Shown here: positions 10,521-23,381 of the stretch, piece by piece
Position numbering within the stretch: the stretch's first letter is position 1
How the letters are laid out: every line of letters starts with the position of its first letter
Source: Laburnicola sp. R22_1
Taxonomy: Eukaryota > Ascomycota > Dothideomycetes > Pleosporales > Didymosphaeriaceae
Reading direction: 5' to 3'
Assembly (NCBI GenBank): GCA_014281115.1
Contig: JACONQ010000004.1
Coordinates: 4,030,001-4,094,000 of the forward strand
DNA length: 64,000 bases
Made by a program: the position numbers and the translations under genes
The notes under the pieces: generated by a model
The model's input: the letters and a program-made list of their open reading frames with translations, nothing else
Database searches by the model: none
Told to the model about the DNA's origin: nothing

Positions 10521-10729
10521 GACTTGGCAACAATCAAACAGTCAGTCCAGAGAGCGTAGGGACTATTTGACTGCGTTTTCGAGGCCGCTGGACTGTTTGT
10601 TTGACTGCTAAGCTTTTCAGCGTGAATTGAGACTGTTTGACTGTTTGACAGAGTACGTGGCTTTTGGACTGATTGATTGACTGATTGATTGCTTGTTTGC
10701 GTTACCTATACTCAAACTGCTCTAGTTAA

Positions 10730-13510
10730 GCTTTAATTTTGTTTAAGTCGTTAAGAGAGGTCTCCAAAGTAGTAGAAGCGTTGGTAGTTGCTAAACGTTT
10801 GATGCCTGCTCTCCTCCAGGACTTAACCGACTGTGGGGCGGAGATGAGATCGGGCTTCATACGCAGGCGTTGACGGCCTAAGAGGTCTCTAAGCTCACTG
10901 AACATCCTCTTATAGTTAGCAGAGGAGGGTGGTATTAAGTAAATATCGAGCGCAAGCCTAGACAGCGTAGGAAACTGCTTCTCCTAAAGAAGCTAGTACT
11001 TGATAGGATTAAGCGAAAGCGGATTGTCCTTTGTGAGTGGTGTTTGGCGCTTCCAGACTTCGTATTCATCCTTAAGGGCCTCCTCTACTTAATAGAGAGC
11101 TGCCTTCATAGAGTTTTCGAAAAAGGCTAAGCGGCTAGCAGATGCTAATATACGCGGCTTTTTAGCTAGGCGTGGATCGCTAGGAGAGCTCCTGCCTAAC
11201 TTAGCTGCCAGCTTCTCCTAATAAGATCTGTATAGCTTTATAAAGCTCTTGTGGTTATTCAGCAACTAGTCTCTCTTATGATAAGGGCCATTTTTCTCCT
11301 TGTTGTAGTCATCTAGTACACTCCACAAAGCTTCTAGATGGAGTTTATAGTGTGGATAGAGGATTGTTGCGGTATAGTATATTAGCGAGTTGTCAAACTT
11401 CTAGTAGTACTTGGCCAACTTCGTATGGGCTAGATTAATGTTAACTGCTAGGTAATCCTCTGGGGCATTAGGATCGCTAAAGTCCACCTTTTTAAGTCGT
11501 GATTTCTGCTCTTTAAGCTCGTCAAGAAGCCACTCGAAAGTAATAACTACTTCCCAGATAGCTCCATAGCGGTCGACGTGGCCTCTGCCCTCTAGTAGCT
11601 TTATAGCTTCTTCCAGCGTTAACAACGTACCGTAGCGAGTACGGCCGCAAGTACGGCCGAGCCGTGCACAGATTGTATGTTGGCTAATTTTAAGGTTAAA
11701 AGCGCACTCTATACACCGTGCACGGCTCGGCCGTACTTGCGGCCGTACTCGCTACGGTACGTTGTCAACGCTGGCTTCTTCAAATAGACTTAGCAGCTTG
11801 ATATATTCGCTAATTATTGCCTAGTCCTTAGCCGTCAATCCTCCTTCTTATATAAATAACCTAGACTCAGCGCGCTGCAATTGTGTATTGCGACGCTGCA
11901 AGGCCGCCTCTACTCTAGCCTTGTTAATCTTTATATGGGTGTAGTCGTTAATAGGACCGTAAAGCTGGGCAGCTCACTCCATGGCCCTATAATAGGAGTT
12001 CCACTAAGTCTTAACAGGGCGTATAAGCTTATAAGTCTCTAATAATAACTTGCCTAGCTGCTTAGCCTCCTAAACTTATAGCTTCTCAAATAACTCTTAG
12101 GTTTACGAGGTACAGATAGACGCAATAATATCGAACAGTATACTAATTAGGCCGTACTTTCGCCACTTATTAAGAAACGCTTCTTCTTCCTAGTAAGTAG
12201 TTAGCAGGCGGCAGGAAAGTGAGGAGGCTAGACGCTTAGTTTTACCTGTAAATTCAAGTCCTTGTTCTTAAAGGCTTCCTTATCTTTGCCCCATATCACT
12301 AATTAAGCGCTTAGGTTAAGAATATAACATGTACAGCGGAGTTGTTAATAGGGCGCCTAGAAGTTATACTGTGTAGCTAGCGCGTTGATAGCTGCGTTGT
12401 TATTCGTCGCGTTATTAAGCACAAAGTAGCCAAGTCGCAATTCGTCAATATTAAAGGTCTGAAGAGTCTCACTTATAATGTGGGCAATGTTTTTACTAGA
12501 GTGGCGGCTGTAGAGCTACAGTAGCCCAAGCACATAGTCCTAAATATCGCCCTGCTTGTCTAGATAATGTACACATATCCTAGTAAGAGCGCGCTTGCCG
12601 CTATATGTAGTCCAATTGTTAAAGGATATATAGATAAGGGATTAGGCCTTCTTTAGGTGTTGCGTAACAGCCAGAATTATCGCGTGGTATTCGCTTAGAA
12701 TATAGTGGCTAAGAGAATTATAACTCTGCCAAACTAACTGCTCTATAATAGGATTAGCAGCTTTAATTAGCTGGCGGAAGGCAGCAGTTTCTACAACTCA
12801 GAGCGACTAGTTATTAGCGACTATCCAGTTAATAAGCGCGTCCTAGAATCGCTTCTATAAGAAGCTTAATGCCATCTTATTTGCCACCTTCTATAATACT
12901 TTAACACTATTCTATTATAACTAATAGATAATTAAGCTTATACTCGGCGGTAGGTTAAAGCTTATTGGCCCATCCTTATTAAATCTGTGGCCTAGAGTGT
13001 TAGCAGAGAGGTGTGTACTAGCAGAGGAAGTTAATATGTGTACGTTATATTCGCCACACAGCATTTTGTGGATATAACAATATTTATAGAGCTACTACCT
13101 CTTTTGCTTCCTACTATGCTATAGAGGCTACCTATATTTGTATATCTAGCTTGTAAAGCCTCTCTTGCTATCCTCTTCTTATTACTATAGGTGTGGGACA
13201 CGTCTCTACTTAATGCCGTTGAATTGCTTATTGCGATTATTATTATCTATTAGTTAGACTTTATTAGGCTTATTATTAAGTTTAGAAGCAAGGGAGGGCA
13301 ATATTAGGGCTGTATTTTTGCGGTTTGCGCGTGTAACACGCTCGCTAAAGACTCTTTTTATATTTCTATTTATACTATAGAGCAGCGTAGATGTGGGAGG
13401 GCGCGTAGAGTAGAGAGTATAGGTGGAAGTGGCTAGGTGTTAATGGCGGAAGCTGTGTTGTTAAAAGTTTGGGTAGAGCTACCTATTTAAGTAAGGCGTT
13501 AGATTTTTCG
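10730..13510 (-). pseudogene. hAT transposase remnant (family A, copy 1)
   Basis: Read on the minus strand, the region encodes hAT transposase pieces interrupted by many TAA/TAG codons. The clearest is at 11401-11625, ending VDFSDPNAPEDYLAVNINLAHTK. This corresponds to VNFEQPGAPEDHIPINLRAAWAK in the better preserved hAT at 26078-29232. The C-terminal dimerisation segment is near the 10.9-kb end, where a Cys/Glu/Arg-Met-Phe motif is expected. The product would bind the terminal repeats and excise and insert the element; no functional protein remains. Confidence 0.75.
11614..11773. mobile_element. GC-rich hAT-type MITE, near-perfect palindrome ends
   Basis: A 160-bp element has 57-bp inverted ends differing at one base, starting cagcgttaacaacgtaccg. 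The 8-bp target duplication gcttcttc is at 11606-11613 and 11774-11781. The homologous site in hAT copy 2 (near 19866) reads gcttctttaaatag without the insertion, which proves the boundaries. The 5'-CAGCG ends and 8-bp duplication assign it to the hAT superfamily. It has no coding capacity and, unlike its host element, shows no obvious RIP change. Confidence 0.92.
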
Positions 13511-13688
13511 CTCTCTAAAACCTCAACACTAAAAAAGTATCGCGACTTTGGGCCATATAATAATATCGATTTATCCACCAAATCCATAAGAAAAAAGGCT
13601 ATATTTAGCCAATCAATTAATTAGTCTGGCAACTTTCAGACTGTTTAATTAGATAATTAGAGCCCTTTAGACTAATTGTTGCCAAGTC

Positions 13689-13704
13689 TAGGTGTACTTA
13701 GACA
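13689..13704. other. 16-bp spacer between two head-to-tail hAT copies
   Basis: The spacer reads taggtgtacttagaca. Its first 12 bases equal the host exon sequence caggtgtactca (10509-10520) after two CpA to TpA changes. It is therefore a RIP-mutated copy of more host flank than the 8-bp target duplication alone would supply. Confidence 0.8.
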
Positions 13705-14186
13705 GACTTGGCAACAATTAAACAGTTAGTCTAGAGAGCGTAGGGACTATTTGACTGCGTTTTTAAGGCCGCTAGACTATTTATTTAACTGCTAAGCTTT
13801 TTAGTGTGAATTGAGACTATTTAACTATTTAACAGAGTACGTGGCTTTTAGACTAATTAATTAACTAATTAATTGCTTGTTTGCGTTACCTATACTTAAA
13901 CTGCTCTAGTTAAGCTTTAATTTTATTTAAGTTATTAAGAGAGGTCTCTAAAGTAGTAGAAGCGTTAGTAGTTGCTAAACGTTTAATACCTACTCTTCTC
14001 TAGAACTTAACTAACTATAGGACGGAGATGAGATTAGGCTTTATACGCAGGCGTTAAGGGCCTAAGAGGTCTCTAAGCTTACTAAACATCCTCTTATAGT
14101 TAGTAGAGGAGGCTAGTATTAAGTAAATATTATGCGCAAGCCTAGATAGCGTAGGAAACTGCTTCTCCTAAAGAAGCCAGTACTTA

Positions 14187-14351
14187 TGTCAGATTAGAGC
14201 CGTGTTGCCGAACAAGGGCACGTGGTCGGCTCCACCCTCTAAATTAGACCTCGAGCCAATAAGTCACAGAACACACACAATACAACTGTTCATCCATCTT
14301 ATCTATTAGACCTCCCATCTCAATGAGCTTAAATAGTGCTCAAATCTGATA
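14187..14351 (+). repeat. Left LTR of copia copy 1
   Basis: This 165-bp repeat begins tgtcagattagagccgtgtt. It matches the right LTR at 19090-19254 with only scattered transitions. Confidence 0.95.
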
Positions 14352-14389
14352 ATTAAGAGTCCTACTGCCTTAATCGACCCTAAGAAAAG

Positions 14390-17300
14390 ACAATGTCGCT
14401 GTCAACGCTTCGCGACTCAACAATCGTGTTAACCAATTATACTAACTATACACCATAGCTGCTGCAGCTAAAAGCGCGATGCGAGCCAATGGATATATGG
14501 CCCATTATTAATTCAGATGGAGTCAAACTCCCACGCGAAAAGCCGACACCGCCGTCGCCGCCAGAAATAGTAAGTTACCAGCTGATTATCCGCGTAAACG
14601 ACGACGATTAACAAAACTCTCCAATGAGCCTATTAGAGCTATTAAATTCAGGCCTTAAGGCATATAAGGAGGATATTAAGTTCTATAAGATATAGCTTAA
14701 GGACTATAAGATTAAGGACAAGGAATACTAAGAAGAGAGAATAAGTCTTAAGAAAGTAGTTATCTATATCCAATCAACTGTGTTGCAACACCTGTAATAT
14801 AACTGCTGCAAGCCTAGAGAGCAGATCTAGTAATGGATTAAATCTCTAACGCAGATAGTAGGCGTTAATAAGGAAGATAAGTGGGATAGAGCGAGAGCGC
14901 AATACCTACAGGCTCTTAAGCCGATAAGATAACCCTTAAACTAGGATACCTAGCTAACTAAGTATGATTAGGCAGCTATAGAAGTAGAGACAAATAATAT
15001 CGCCAAAGTATAATTAATCCATAATACTATAAAGGACTTCCTAACTGCGATTATAAAGGCTGCCCCCACCTAGGGCATGTCCTTTTAAGAAACTGGACGC
15101 CGAGACGCAGATATGATAAGGAAGGAGATGATAAAACGCTTCTAAGAACATATGGCAATACTCTACCCAATTAAGGGCAAATAGTATAGGGGCGCCTTTG
15201 CTGCTAGTGAGCCATCTCTTGCTGCTAGTGGTGCATCCACTCTAGGCACTAATAGGGACGCCTCTCACGCTGCTGAAGACGCGCCATCTTCCACGAATAA
15301 CCAACGTGGATGGGGGAGACCTTAACAAAAACAATCCTTTGGTCAAAGTACTATATCTAAGCAGTCCTTAATAGAGGATACAACAGCAGTTAAAGGCAGA
15401 AAATGCCCTACTTATGGATAAAGGCATAGTCTAAAAGACTGCTTCTACGTATATCTAGAATATGCACTAGAGTGGTTTAGGCCACAACCTGGCTTTATAG
15501 ACATAGTACAATACAGGATTAGAAATGATTTAGATCTATAAGAGGAGATAAGGAAGGTAAAGAGACTAAGGTCTTAAACCCCACGAATTAAGAACTCACA
15601 TACCCCTACTCCTAAGATTAATAATAATTAACTAGATGGACGGAAAATTTCCACTATCCGAGCCAGCTTTAATGCGGCATTATATTAATCCGATTCTACG
15701 AGCTACTCACTACGATACTCCTTGATCCTTAATTTAGGCACCACCTGCCACATCGCGAACAACCTTAATCGATTTGTCTTATTTTGCCCTCCATCGCCTA
15801 GAGACTTTATATGGGCTGGAAATACACAAATATAGGTTAAAGGATATAGCACGGTTCACCTTGAACTAAAGGGCCTAGCTGGACGGCGGATACTACGCCT
15901 TAACGATATGGCCTATTGCCTAGACCTTCTATGCAACCTAGTGTCTTTTAGGATACTACAGCGTTAAGGGCTATAGTGGGATACTAAATTAGAACCTATA
16001 AGCCTAAAGCGAGCAGATAATATAGTTATTACTAAGCTGCAAGAGCTCTACAACTAATGGGTTCTAGAATACTAACTAGAACTAATAGAACAGGCAACCT
16101 TCCACACCCACAGGATTACCTTACGCACTAAGAGATCCCCGCGAAAGGCAGACGCACTGCGATGGCATAAGCGACTAGGGCATCTAGGCCCTAGTGCTCT
16201 TAAGCACCTAGTGCAGCAATCTAAGGGGGTGCGGATTAAAGGCATTACTATAGTACAGTGCGACGCCTACGGACGAGCCAAATCTAAGAGGTTGATCCGC
16301 CGAACACTACAACTAATTAATGAAGGACTAGGAGAACAAGTCGCAATAGACTTCTACAGCTACGAGGATGGCAGCTTAACAAAAGAGAAGAGCCAAATGC
16401 TAATTACTAATTAATACTTAGGACGAATGTGGGATTTCTACTTTAAGGATAATCGCACAGCTCAATCTATTATCCAAACTTTGGCCACTTTTACAAAGTT
16501 TATAAAGAACCAATTTAACCTTACAGTTAAGGTAATTAAAGTGGATAATAAAATATTTACAGTTAAATAAGAAATTAATTAATGGTGCATAGCCTAGGGG
16601 ATTACAATTAAGCCTTTAGCACCTGACACACAAGTATAGAATAGGGGAGCTAAACGCTTAGAGGGTGTAATAAAAGACAAAGCCTGGGCAATGCGACTTA
16701 ATGCCAACCTACCATAGGAGATGTGGCTAGAGATTACCTAGTTAGCTGTCTACCTCTATAATCAAACGCCAAACTATGCGAATTACTAGAGAACACTATA
16801 CAAAGTCTTCTTTACAATAGTGGCCTTTTAGAATGGAGTGGTTACAGCACTACAAAAGCCAAATCAAACCTATCTTAAGGCATATAGGTGCAAAGCTTTT
16901 GCAATAACAGATAATACCCGCCATGGCAAGAGTAGGCTATAACGTCTTGACCTGAAGGCGTGGATTGGATATCTAGTAGGATACTGATCCTCCAACATCT
17001 TTCGGATATGGATACTCTCGCTTAGGAAAGTAATTAGCACCTAGGACGTAATATTTAACAAAGATAGCATCTTTAGCGGAAAGACAGAGGACCTTATAGA
17101 TAACCTTATACATAATACTCTCAAAGAGATCGCCGCATAGGTCCAATCGGTTAAACTACTATCTATAGCTAAACTAACTAAATTAGAGACAGAGTTGTTT
17201 TATGAAGATAAGACAATTTAAGATAACCCGTAGGATAAAGACTAGTAGAGGAAGATAAAGGGAAAGACCACTAACCCTTATTATTAACAACATGCCCATA

Positions 17301-19070
17301 GGCTGCAGCATTTATAGCTAGCACCAAAGCGGCAAACGCAGGGAACTTTAATAGGAAAATATTAAATAAGGCGCGGTTAAAAAGATTGCTCTCTAAAGGA
17401 TTAAAGCTATATAGGAGCCAGTTGCCTATGCCACCTTCCTAACGCAATAAGCTTAAAGAACATCCACTGTGCGATATATTTAAGGAAGCTGAGAAACAGC
17501 ACCTGAACAGTCACTAAGACATAAGATCCTAGACCGAGATACTAGCTAAAACAATTAAGCTGACTAGAGAACAGATCCTTAACTATATATGGGTATACAC
17601 CTATAAGTTTAATAAATATTACTAACTTAAGAAGTGCAAAGCACGCCTTGTTGTTCGTGGCAATTAATAGAGAAATATTACGTCATAAGATACATATGCG
17701 GCAATATTAGCCAGACAATTATTTTGTATACTTATGGCGATTGCGGCGCGATTCGACCTAGAGCTTCTTTAATACAACGTCACAAATGCCTTTATTCACG
17801 CGAAGATTAACTAAGATATATACATAAGAATGCTACAAGGCTATAACAAACCTAGGACAATTCTAAAGCTTAATAAGGCGCTATACGGACTCTGGATCTC
17901 ACTACTACTCTAGTAGAGAGAGTTTACTTTAACACTATAAGGCTTAGACCTTATTAGCATACCCTATAAACCTTGCTATATAATTAAACAAGGCGTAATT
18001 ATCTTCTTCTACGTAGATAATATTATTATTGCCTATAAATAGAAGAACAAACCCTAGGCTAAGCTAGTTATTAAGCAGCTACAAGAAAAGTACACCCTTA
18101 TAGGAGGAAAAGATCTCTAATAGTTCCTAGGGGTTAAGATTCTTAGAAACTGCCTGCAATAAAAAATCTAACTCTTATAAGTGTTATATATTAATAAGAT
18201 TGCTAGGCTAGTTAATAACTAAAGCCTTAGGCATAATACCCTAATGAGTAGCATCGAGCTTACTCCACAATTAGGCTTCGCTAGTCTATTTAAGATTAAC
18301 AGATACTAACGCAAGGTCGGATTAATCCTATTCGCCGCAGTCACTACCTAGCTGGACACTGCTTTCGCGTCCTCCCAATTAGCATAATTTCTTACTAACC
18401 CTGGCAGCTAATATTAAGATGCCGCTAATTAAGTCCTACTATACCTCTAAGAAACACACACAAGGGCGTTATAGCTAGGTAGAGAAGATAGTTTTAAGGT
18501 AGTAAGTGATGCCTTGTTTGCGGATAATACACTAGACTAAAAGAGTTCTTAAGGATATATTATTAAACTTTTTAGTGGGCTAATTATGTGGAAAGCAAGC
18601 AAGCAAGATACTGTTACCACATCCACCACTAAAGCCGAGCTACTAGCCCTGTTACAGGTAGCTAAGGAGGCACTATTTATATTACGCCTGCTTAATAAGC
18701 TCTAGGTTAAGCTTGCGGATCAAACGATTACTATTAAATGCGACAACTGGTAGACAATATAGCTTATCGCTAAGGAGACTGCGCAGCTTAATACTAAACT
18801 CCGCTATATAGATATTCATAACTATTAGTTAAGGTAAGAGGTAGCGTAAGGAAGGATTAGGGTCACCTACACTTAGTCGAACAAAATAATAGCTAATGGG
18901 CTCACAAAGGCCCTTCCTATTAACAAATAGAGCAAATTTCTAGATTAACTAGGACTTGTTAATATAGCAGAGAATCTTAACAGAAAGGAGGTACAAATTA
19001 ACGAGCTAGAACAAAGGATAGAGGCTATTACTCTAGAATAAAGGACGGCTACAAGGGGTCCAGCTTAAGG
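14390..19070 (+). pseudogene. Copia gag-pol, RIP-inactivated
   Basis: Reading the plus strand and ignoring stops, gag carries a CX2C...H...C zinc knuckle near 15400-15450 (KCPTYG.RHSLKDCFYV). The pre-integrase segment WHKRLGHLGPSALKHLV lies near 16165. Integrase follows, with the catalytic Asp in AIDFYSYEDG near 16350 and VDNKIF near 16545. Reverse transcriptase has NAFIHAKI near 17780 and FYVDNIIIAY near 18010, where the usual YVDD has its last Asp changed to Asn. RNase H is near 18500-18960 (TKAELLALLQVAKEAL). Dozens of TAG/TAA codons replace Gln and Trp. Nothing is functional. Confidence 0.88.
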
Positions 19071-19089
19071 ATAAGCAGCTGAGGGGGTG

Positions 19090-19254
19090 TGTTAGATTAG
19101 AGCCGTGTTGCCGAACAAGGGCACGTGGTCGGCTCCACCCTCTAAATTAGACCTCGAGCCAACAAGTCACAGAACACACACAATACAACTGTTTATCCAT
19201 CTTATCTATCAGACCCCCCATCTCAATGAGCTCAAATAGTGCTCAAATCTAACA
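19090..19254 (+). repeat. Right LTR of copia copy 1
   Basis: This 165-bp repeat begins tgttagattagagccgtgtt and ends caaatctaaca. The duplicated actta follows directly. Confidence 0.95.
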
Positions 19255-21590
19255 ACTTAATAGAATTAAGCGAAAGCGGATTGTCCTCTATAAGTGGTGT
19301 TTGGCGCTTCTAGACTTCGTATTTATCCTTAAGGGCCTCCTCTACTTAATAGAGAGCTGCCTTTATAGAGTTTTTAAGAAAGGCTAAGCGGCTAGCAGAT
19401 ACTAATATACGTGGCTTTTTAGCTGGGCGTGGATTGCTAGGAGAGCTTCTGCCTAACTTAGCTGCCAGCTTCTTCTAATAAGATCTATATAGCTTTATAA
19501 AGCCCTTATAGTTATTTAGCAACTAGTCTCTCTTATAATAAGGGCTATTTTTCTTCTTATTATAGTTATCTAGTACACTCTACAAAGCTTCTAGATAGAG
19601 CTTATAGTATGGATAGAGGATTGTTACGGTGTAGTATATTAGCAAGTTATTAAACTTCTAGTAGTACTTAGCTAACTTCGCATGGGCTAGATTAATATTA
19701 ACTACTAGGTAATCCTCTAGGGCATTAGGATCACTAAAGTCCACCTTTTTAAGTTGTGATTTCTGCTCTTTAAGCTCGCCAAGAAGCTACTCGAAAGTAA
19801 TAACTACTTCCTAGATAGCTCTATGGCGGCCAACATGGCCTCTGCCCTCTAGTAGCTTTGTAGCTTCTTTAAATAGACTTAGTAGCTTAATATATTCGCT
19901 AATTATCGCCTAGTCCTTAGCTGTTAATCCTCCTTCTTATATAAATAACCTAGGCTTAGCGCGCTATAATTGTGTATTACAACGCTATAAGGCCGCCTCT
20001 ACTCTAGCCTTATTAATCTTTATATAGGTGTAGTCGTTAATAGGACTATAAAGCTAGGCAGCTCGCTCTATAGCCCTATAATAGAAGTTTCACTAAGTCT
20101 TAATAGGGCGTATAAGCTTATAAGTCTCTAATAATAACTTGCCTAGCTGCTTGGCCTTCTAAACTTATAGCTTCTTAAATAACTCTTAGGTTTGAGAGGT
20201 ATAGATAGACGCGATAATATTAAATAGTACACTACTTAGGCCGTACTTTCGCTACTTATTAAGAAACGCTTCTTTTTCCTAGCAAGTAGTTAGTAGGCGG
20301 CAGGAAAGTAAGGAGGCTAGACGCTTAGTTTTACCTGTAAATTCAAGTCCTTGTTCTTAAAGGCTTCCTTATCTTTGCCCCATATTACTAATTAAGCGCT
20401 TAGGTTAAGAATATAACATGTACAGCGGAGTTATTAATAGGGCGCCTAGAAGTTGTACTATATAGCCAGCGCGTTAATAACTACGTTGTTATTTATCGCG
20501 TTATTAAGCACGAAGTAGCCAAGTCGCGATTTATTAATATTAAAGATCTAAAGAGTCTCACTTATAATGTGGGCAATGTTCTTACTAGAGTGGCGGCTGT
20601 AGAGCTGTAATAGCCCAAGCACATAGTTCTAAATATCGCCCTACTTGTCTAGATAATATACACATATCCTAGTAAGAGCGCGCTTACCGCTATACATAGT
20701 CTAATTGTTAAAGGATATATAGATAAGGGATTAGGCCTTCTTTAGGTATTGCGTAACAGCCAGGATTATCGCGTGGCATTTGCTTAGAATATAGCGGCTA
20801 AGAGAATTATAACTCCGCTAAACTAACTACTCTGCAATAGGATTAGCAGCTTTAATTAGCTGGCGGAAGGCAGCAGTTTCTATAACTTAGAGCGACTAGT
20901 TACTAGCAACTATCTAGTTAATAAGCGCGTCCTAGAATCGCTTCTATAAGAAGCTTAATGCCATCTTATTTGCTACCTTCTATAATACTTTAACACTATT
21001 TTATTATAACTAATAGATAATTAAGCTTATACTCGGCGGTAGGTTAAAGCTTATTAGCCCATTCTTATTAAATCTGTGGTCTGAAGTGTTAGCAGAGAGG
21101 TGTGTACCAGCAGAGGAAGTTAATATGTGTACGTTATATTCGCCACGCAGCATTTTGTAGATATGATAATATTTATAGAGCCACTACCTCTTTTGCTTCC
21201 TACTATACTATAAAGGCCACCTATATTTGTATATCTAGCTTATAAAGCCTCTCTTACTATCCTCTTCTTATCGCTATAGGTGTGGGACACGTCTCCACTT
21301 AATGCTGTCGAATTACTTGTTGCAATTATTGTTATCTATTAGTTGGACTTTATTGGGCTCGTTATTAAGTTTAGAAGCAAGGGAGGGCAATATTAGGGCT
21401 GTATTTTTGCGGTTTGCGCGTGTAACACGCTCGCTAAAGACTCTTTTTGCGTTTCTATTTATACTATAGAGTAGCGTAGATGTAGAAGGGCGCGTAGAGT
21501 GAAGAGTATAGGTGGAAGTAGCTAGGTATTAATAGCAGAAGCTGTGTCATTAAAAGTTTGGGTAGAGCTGCCTATTTAGGTAAGGCGTTA

Positions 21591-23381
21591 AGCTAGCGTA
21601 CAAGGATCCTGATCACCCGGTGTTTCTGATCACTCTACCAAAACGCGACACCTGCACAAAACGCGCGATATCTCAGCAACGCTGCTTATAATTGCCATTG
21701 ACTACACATAGATTCAAGCGCTGCAGCTGCTGTAGCTATAGCAGCTGTTTCTGAGGTGCTTGATATAGTAGATCTACGTGGTTGGACTGCTGAAGCCTCA
21801 GCTGCGCGCATAGCCTCCCTAATACTCTCTACCTCTGCAAAGCGTTGATTTGGGTCTACTCGAACGCGCTTACGCTGACACTAAGAGGTAGATATCTCTA
21901 GCTGCTGCTTAAGGCGTCTTTTCTCTGCTTCTAGGCCTGCAGCTCTAGTATTTGCAGCTGCTAGAGCCTTACCTGCTTTCTGTAGGAGCAGCCGGGTCGT
22001 ACGACCTAGATTCTCAACGCTCTGGGACGCTGCGCTGCGCTATATAGAGATCGTGAGGGCCCTGGGGAGTCGAGAGGAAGCTCTGGAGCTGCTGCTGAGG
22101 CTGCTGCTGACGTGTAGGCGTAGTAGGCCTCTAAGAGACCTGCGACGAGCTGAGCACGTGATTGATGTTGAATGGGCAGATACCAGATGCCTGCCAGCCA
22201 GCTCGAATCACACGCTCTGTGAAGCCTTCCTCCCTAGCTTAATAATAGCAGGTGATAAAGCGCTCCTTCTTGACAGGCGCAGCGTCGTCGAGTGATGCAA
22301 GCTCCTAGATCTAACGTCTGTAACTAGACTTAATTACAGAGAAAGGAGCAAGATCTAGAGGCTGTAGAACGTGTAAGGAGTGCGCAGGTAGGTATAAGAG
22401 CTCGATTCAATGCTGCTTGCAGAGCCAAAGGAAGTCTATATCAATATAGCTGCCGTGACCGTCGAGGATAAGAAGGCGGTACTGGCCATCACCTATAGCC
22501 GTCTCAGGTATGAATATACGCTGTAGCCACTCAACACCTATCGCTTTCAACGTCCATCCGTTCTCAGAGGTTGTATAGAGCCAGCTAGGCACAGATTTAG
22601 CTAGGAACCAGGTAGTCTATAGGCTCTGGCCTTTAAAGATAACTGCGCAGCGTAGTTTCTACCCTGTCGCCAATACGCACTCAATTATAGAGACCCACTC
22701 GCGATTCTCTAGAGACCGAATGTAAGCCTTCTTTTTCTGACTACTAGAGAGTACTCTAGTGTTTGTACATACTCCTAGAGCAACGCCAGTCTCATCCATA
22801 TTGTATGTATTCTCCGCCTATATGTTAAGCCGCTGTCGAGTCTACTCATAGCGCTCTAGGAACGCGCGCAACTGCTCTGGAGTCGCTGCATCAGCTCTCT
22901 AAGCCTCTAGCTTTCTGCCGACTACAGAGGCGATACGTGGCTGGCGCTTAATAAAGTGGTATAGCCAGTGCTTGCCAACAGGACGATCGTCGCCGTTCAT
23001 ACGTAGGATTCGATTGGCCATTTCTCGCGCGCGAGCGTGTGAGGGAGGGCAGGCGCGCGCGTCTTCTTCAAGGATCCATTCTACTAGAAAGTCCTCCTGT
23101 CGAGGAGTTAATCGCTGCTGGTGCTGGTGACTGAGCGAGCTCGTTGTTACGCCACGGAGTCGCATCGATAGCGTAGACTGGGAGATGCCGTACGCCTTTG
23201 CAGCTGCACGCTGACTTGTATAAAGACCTGCAGCGAAATCGCGAATAGCGGATTGTATAGCATGCTCGCGGGCGTCCATATTGATGAGCGTTGTAGAGAG
23301 ATATCGCGTGTTTTGTTCAGGTGTCGCGTTTTGATGGGGTGATCAGAAACACCGGGTGATCAGGATCCTTGTACGCTAGCT
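21591..23381 (-). mobile_element. Pogo-type transposon, family B, copy 1
   Basis: The ends agctagcgtacaaggatcc and its complement form an inverted repeat of more than 70 bp with a few mismatches. A TA duplication flanks it (21589-21590, 23382-23383). The homologous point in hAT copy 1 (near 13500) reads aaggcgttagatttttcgc, the empty site. The word tgatcac recurs at a 17-bp period in the terminal repeat. The inner part of the repeat (aaaacgcgacacctg) and the transposase match the element at 55669-57458, but the outer 45 bp are different. Confidence 0.92.
21640..23279 (-). pseudogene. Pogo-type DDE transposase, family B, copy 1
   Basis: It starts MDAREHAIQSAIRDF (23279). An HTH (SQRAAAKAYGISQSTLSMRLRG) and a CENP-B-type second domain (PPSHARAREMANRILRMNGDD, KHWLYHFIKRQPRIASVVGRK) run intact to 22899. 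The catalytic part follows with stops, for example LILDGHGSYIDIDF near 22450. The copy keeps one frame at both ends, so inactivation is by point mutation. The first 126 residues would still be translatable as an isolated DNA-binding domain, which is an inference. Confidence 0.85.

Larger units (their letters stand above)
10521..13688 (-). mobile_element. hAT transposon, family A, copy 1
   Basis: The element begins gacttggcaacaatcaaaca and ends attgttgccaagtc, an inverted terminal repeat of about 14 bp. Subterminal regions carry many gactgtttga-like words. The left flank 10513-10520 (tgtactca) is the target duplication matching 23625-23632. Without the internal MITE it is about 3.0 kb, close to copies 2 and 3 of the family once their insertions are removed. 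Its right end lacks about 60 bp that copy 2 retains. RIP has changed much of the interior, while the outer 150 bp on the left are hardly changed. Confidence 0.88.
14187..19254 (+). mobile_element. Ty1/copia LTR retrotransposon, copy 1
   Basis: LTRs of 165 bp lie at 14187-14351 and 19090-19254, starting TG and ending CA (TA on the left by one change). The 5-bp target duplication is actta (14182-14186, 19255-19259). A purine-rich tract (gctgagggggtg) precedes the right LTR. Domain order gag, integrase, reverse transcriptase, RNase H defines Ty1/copia. The same family occurs at 47509-52674 with a different target duplication. Total length is 5068 bp. Confidence 0.95.
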
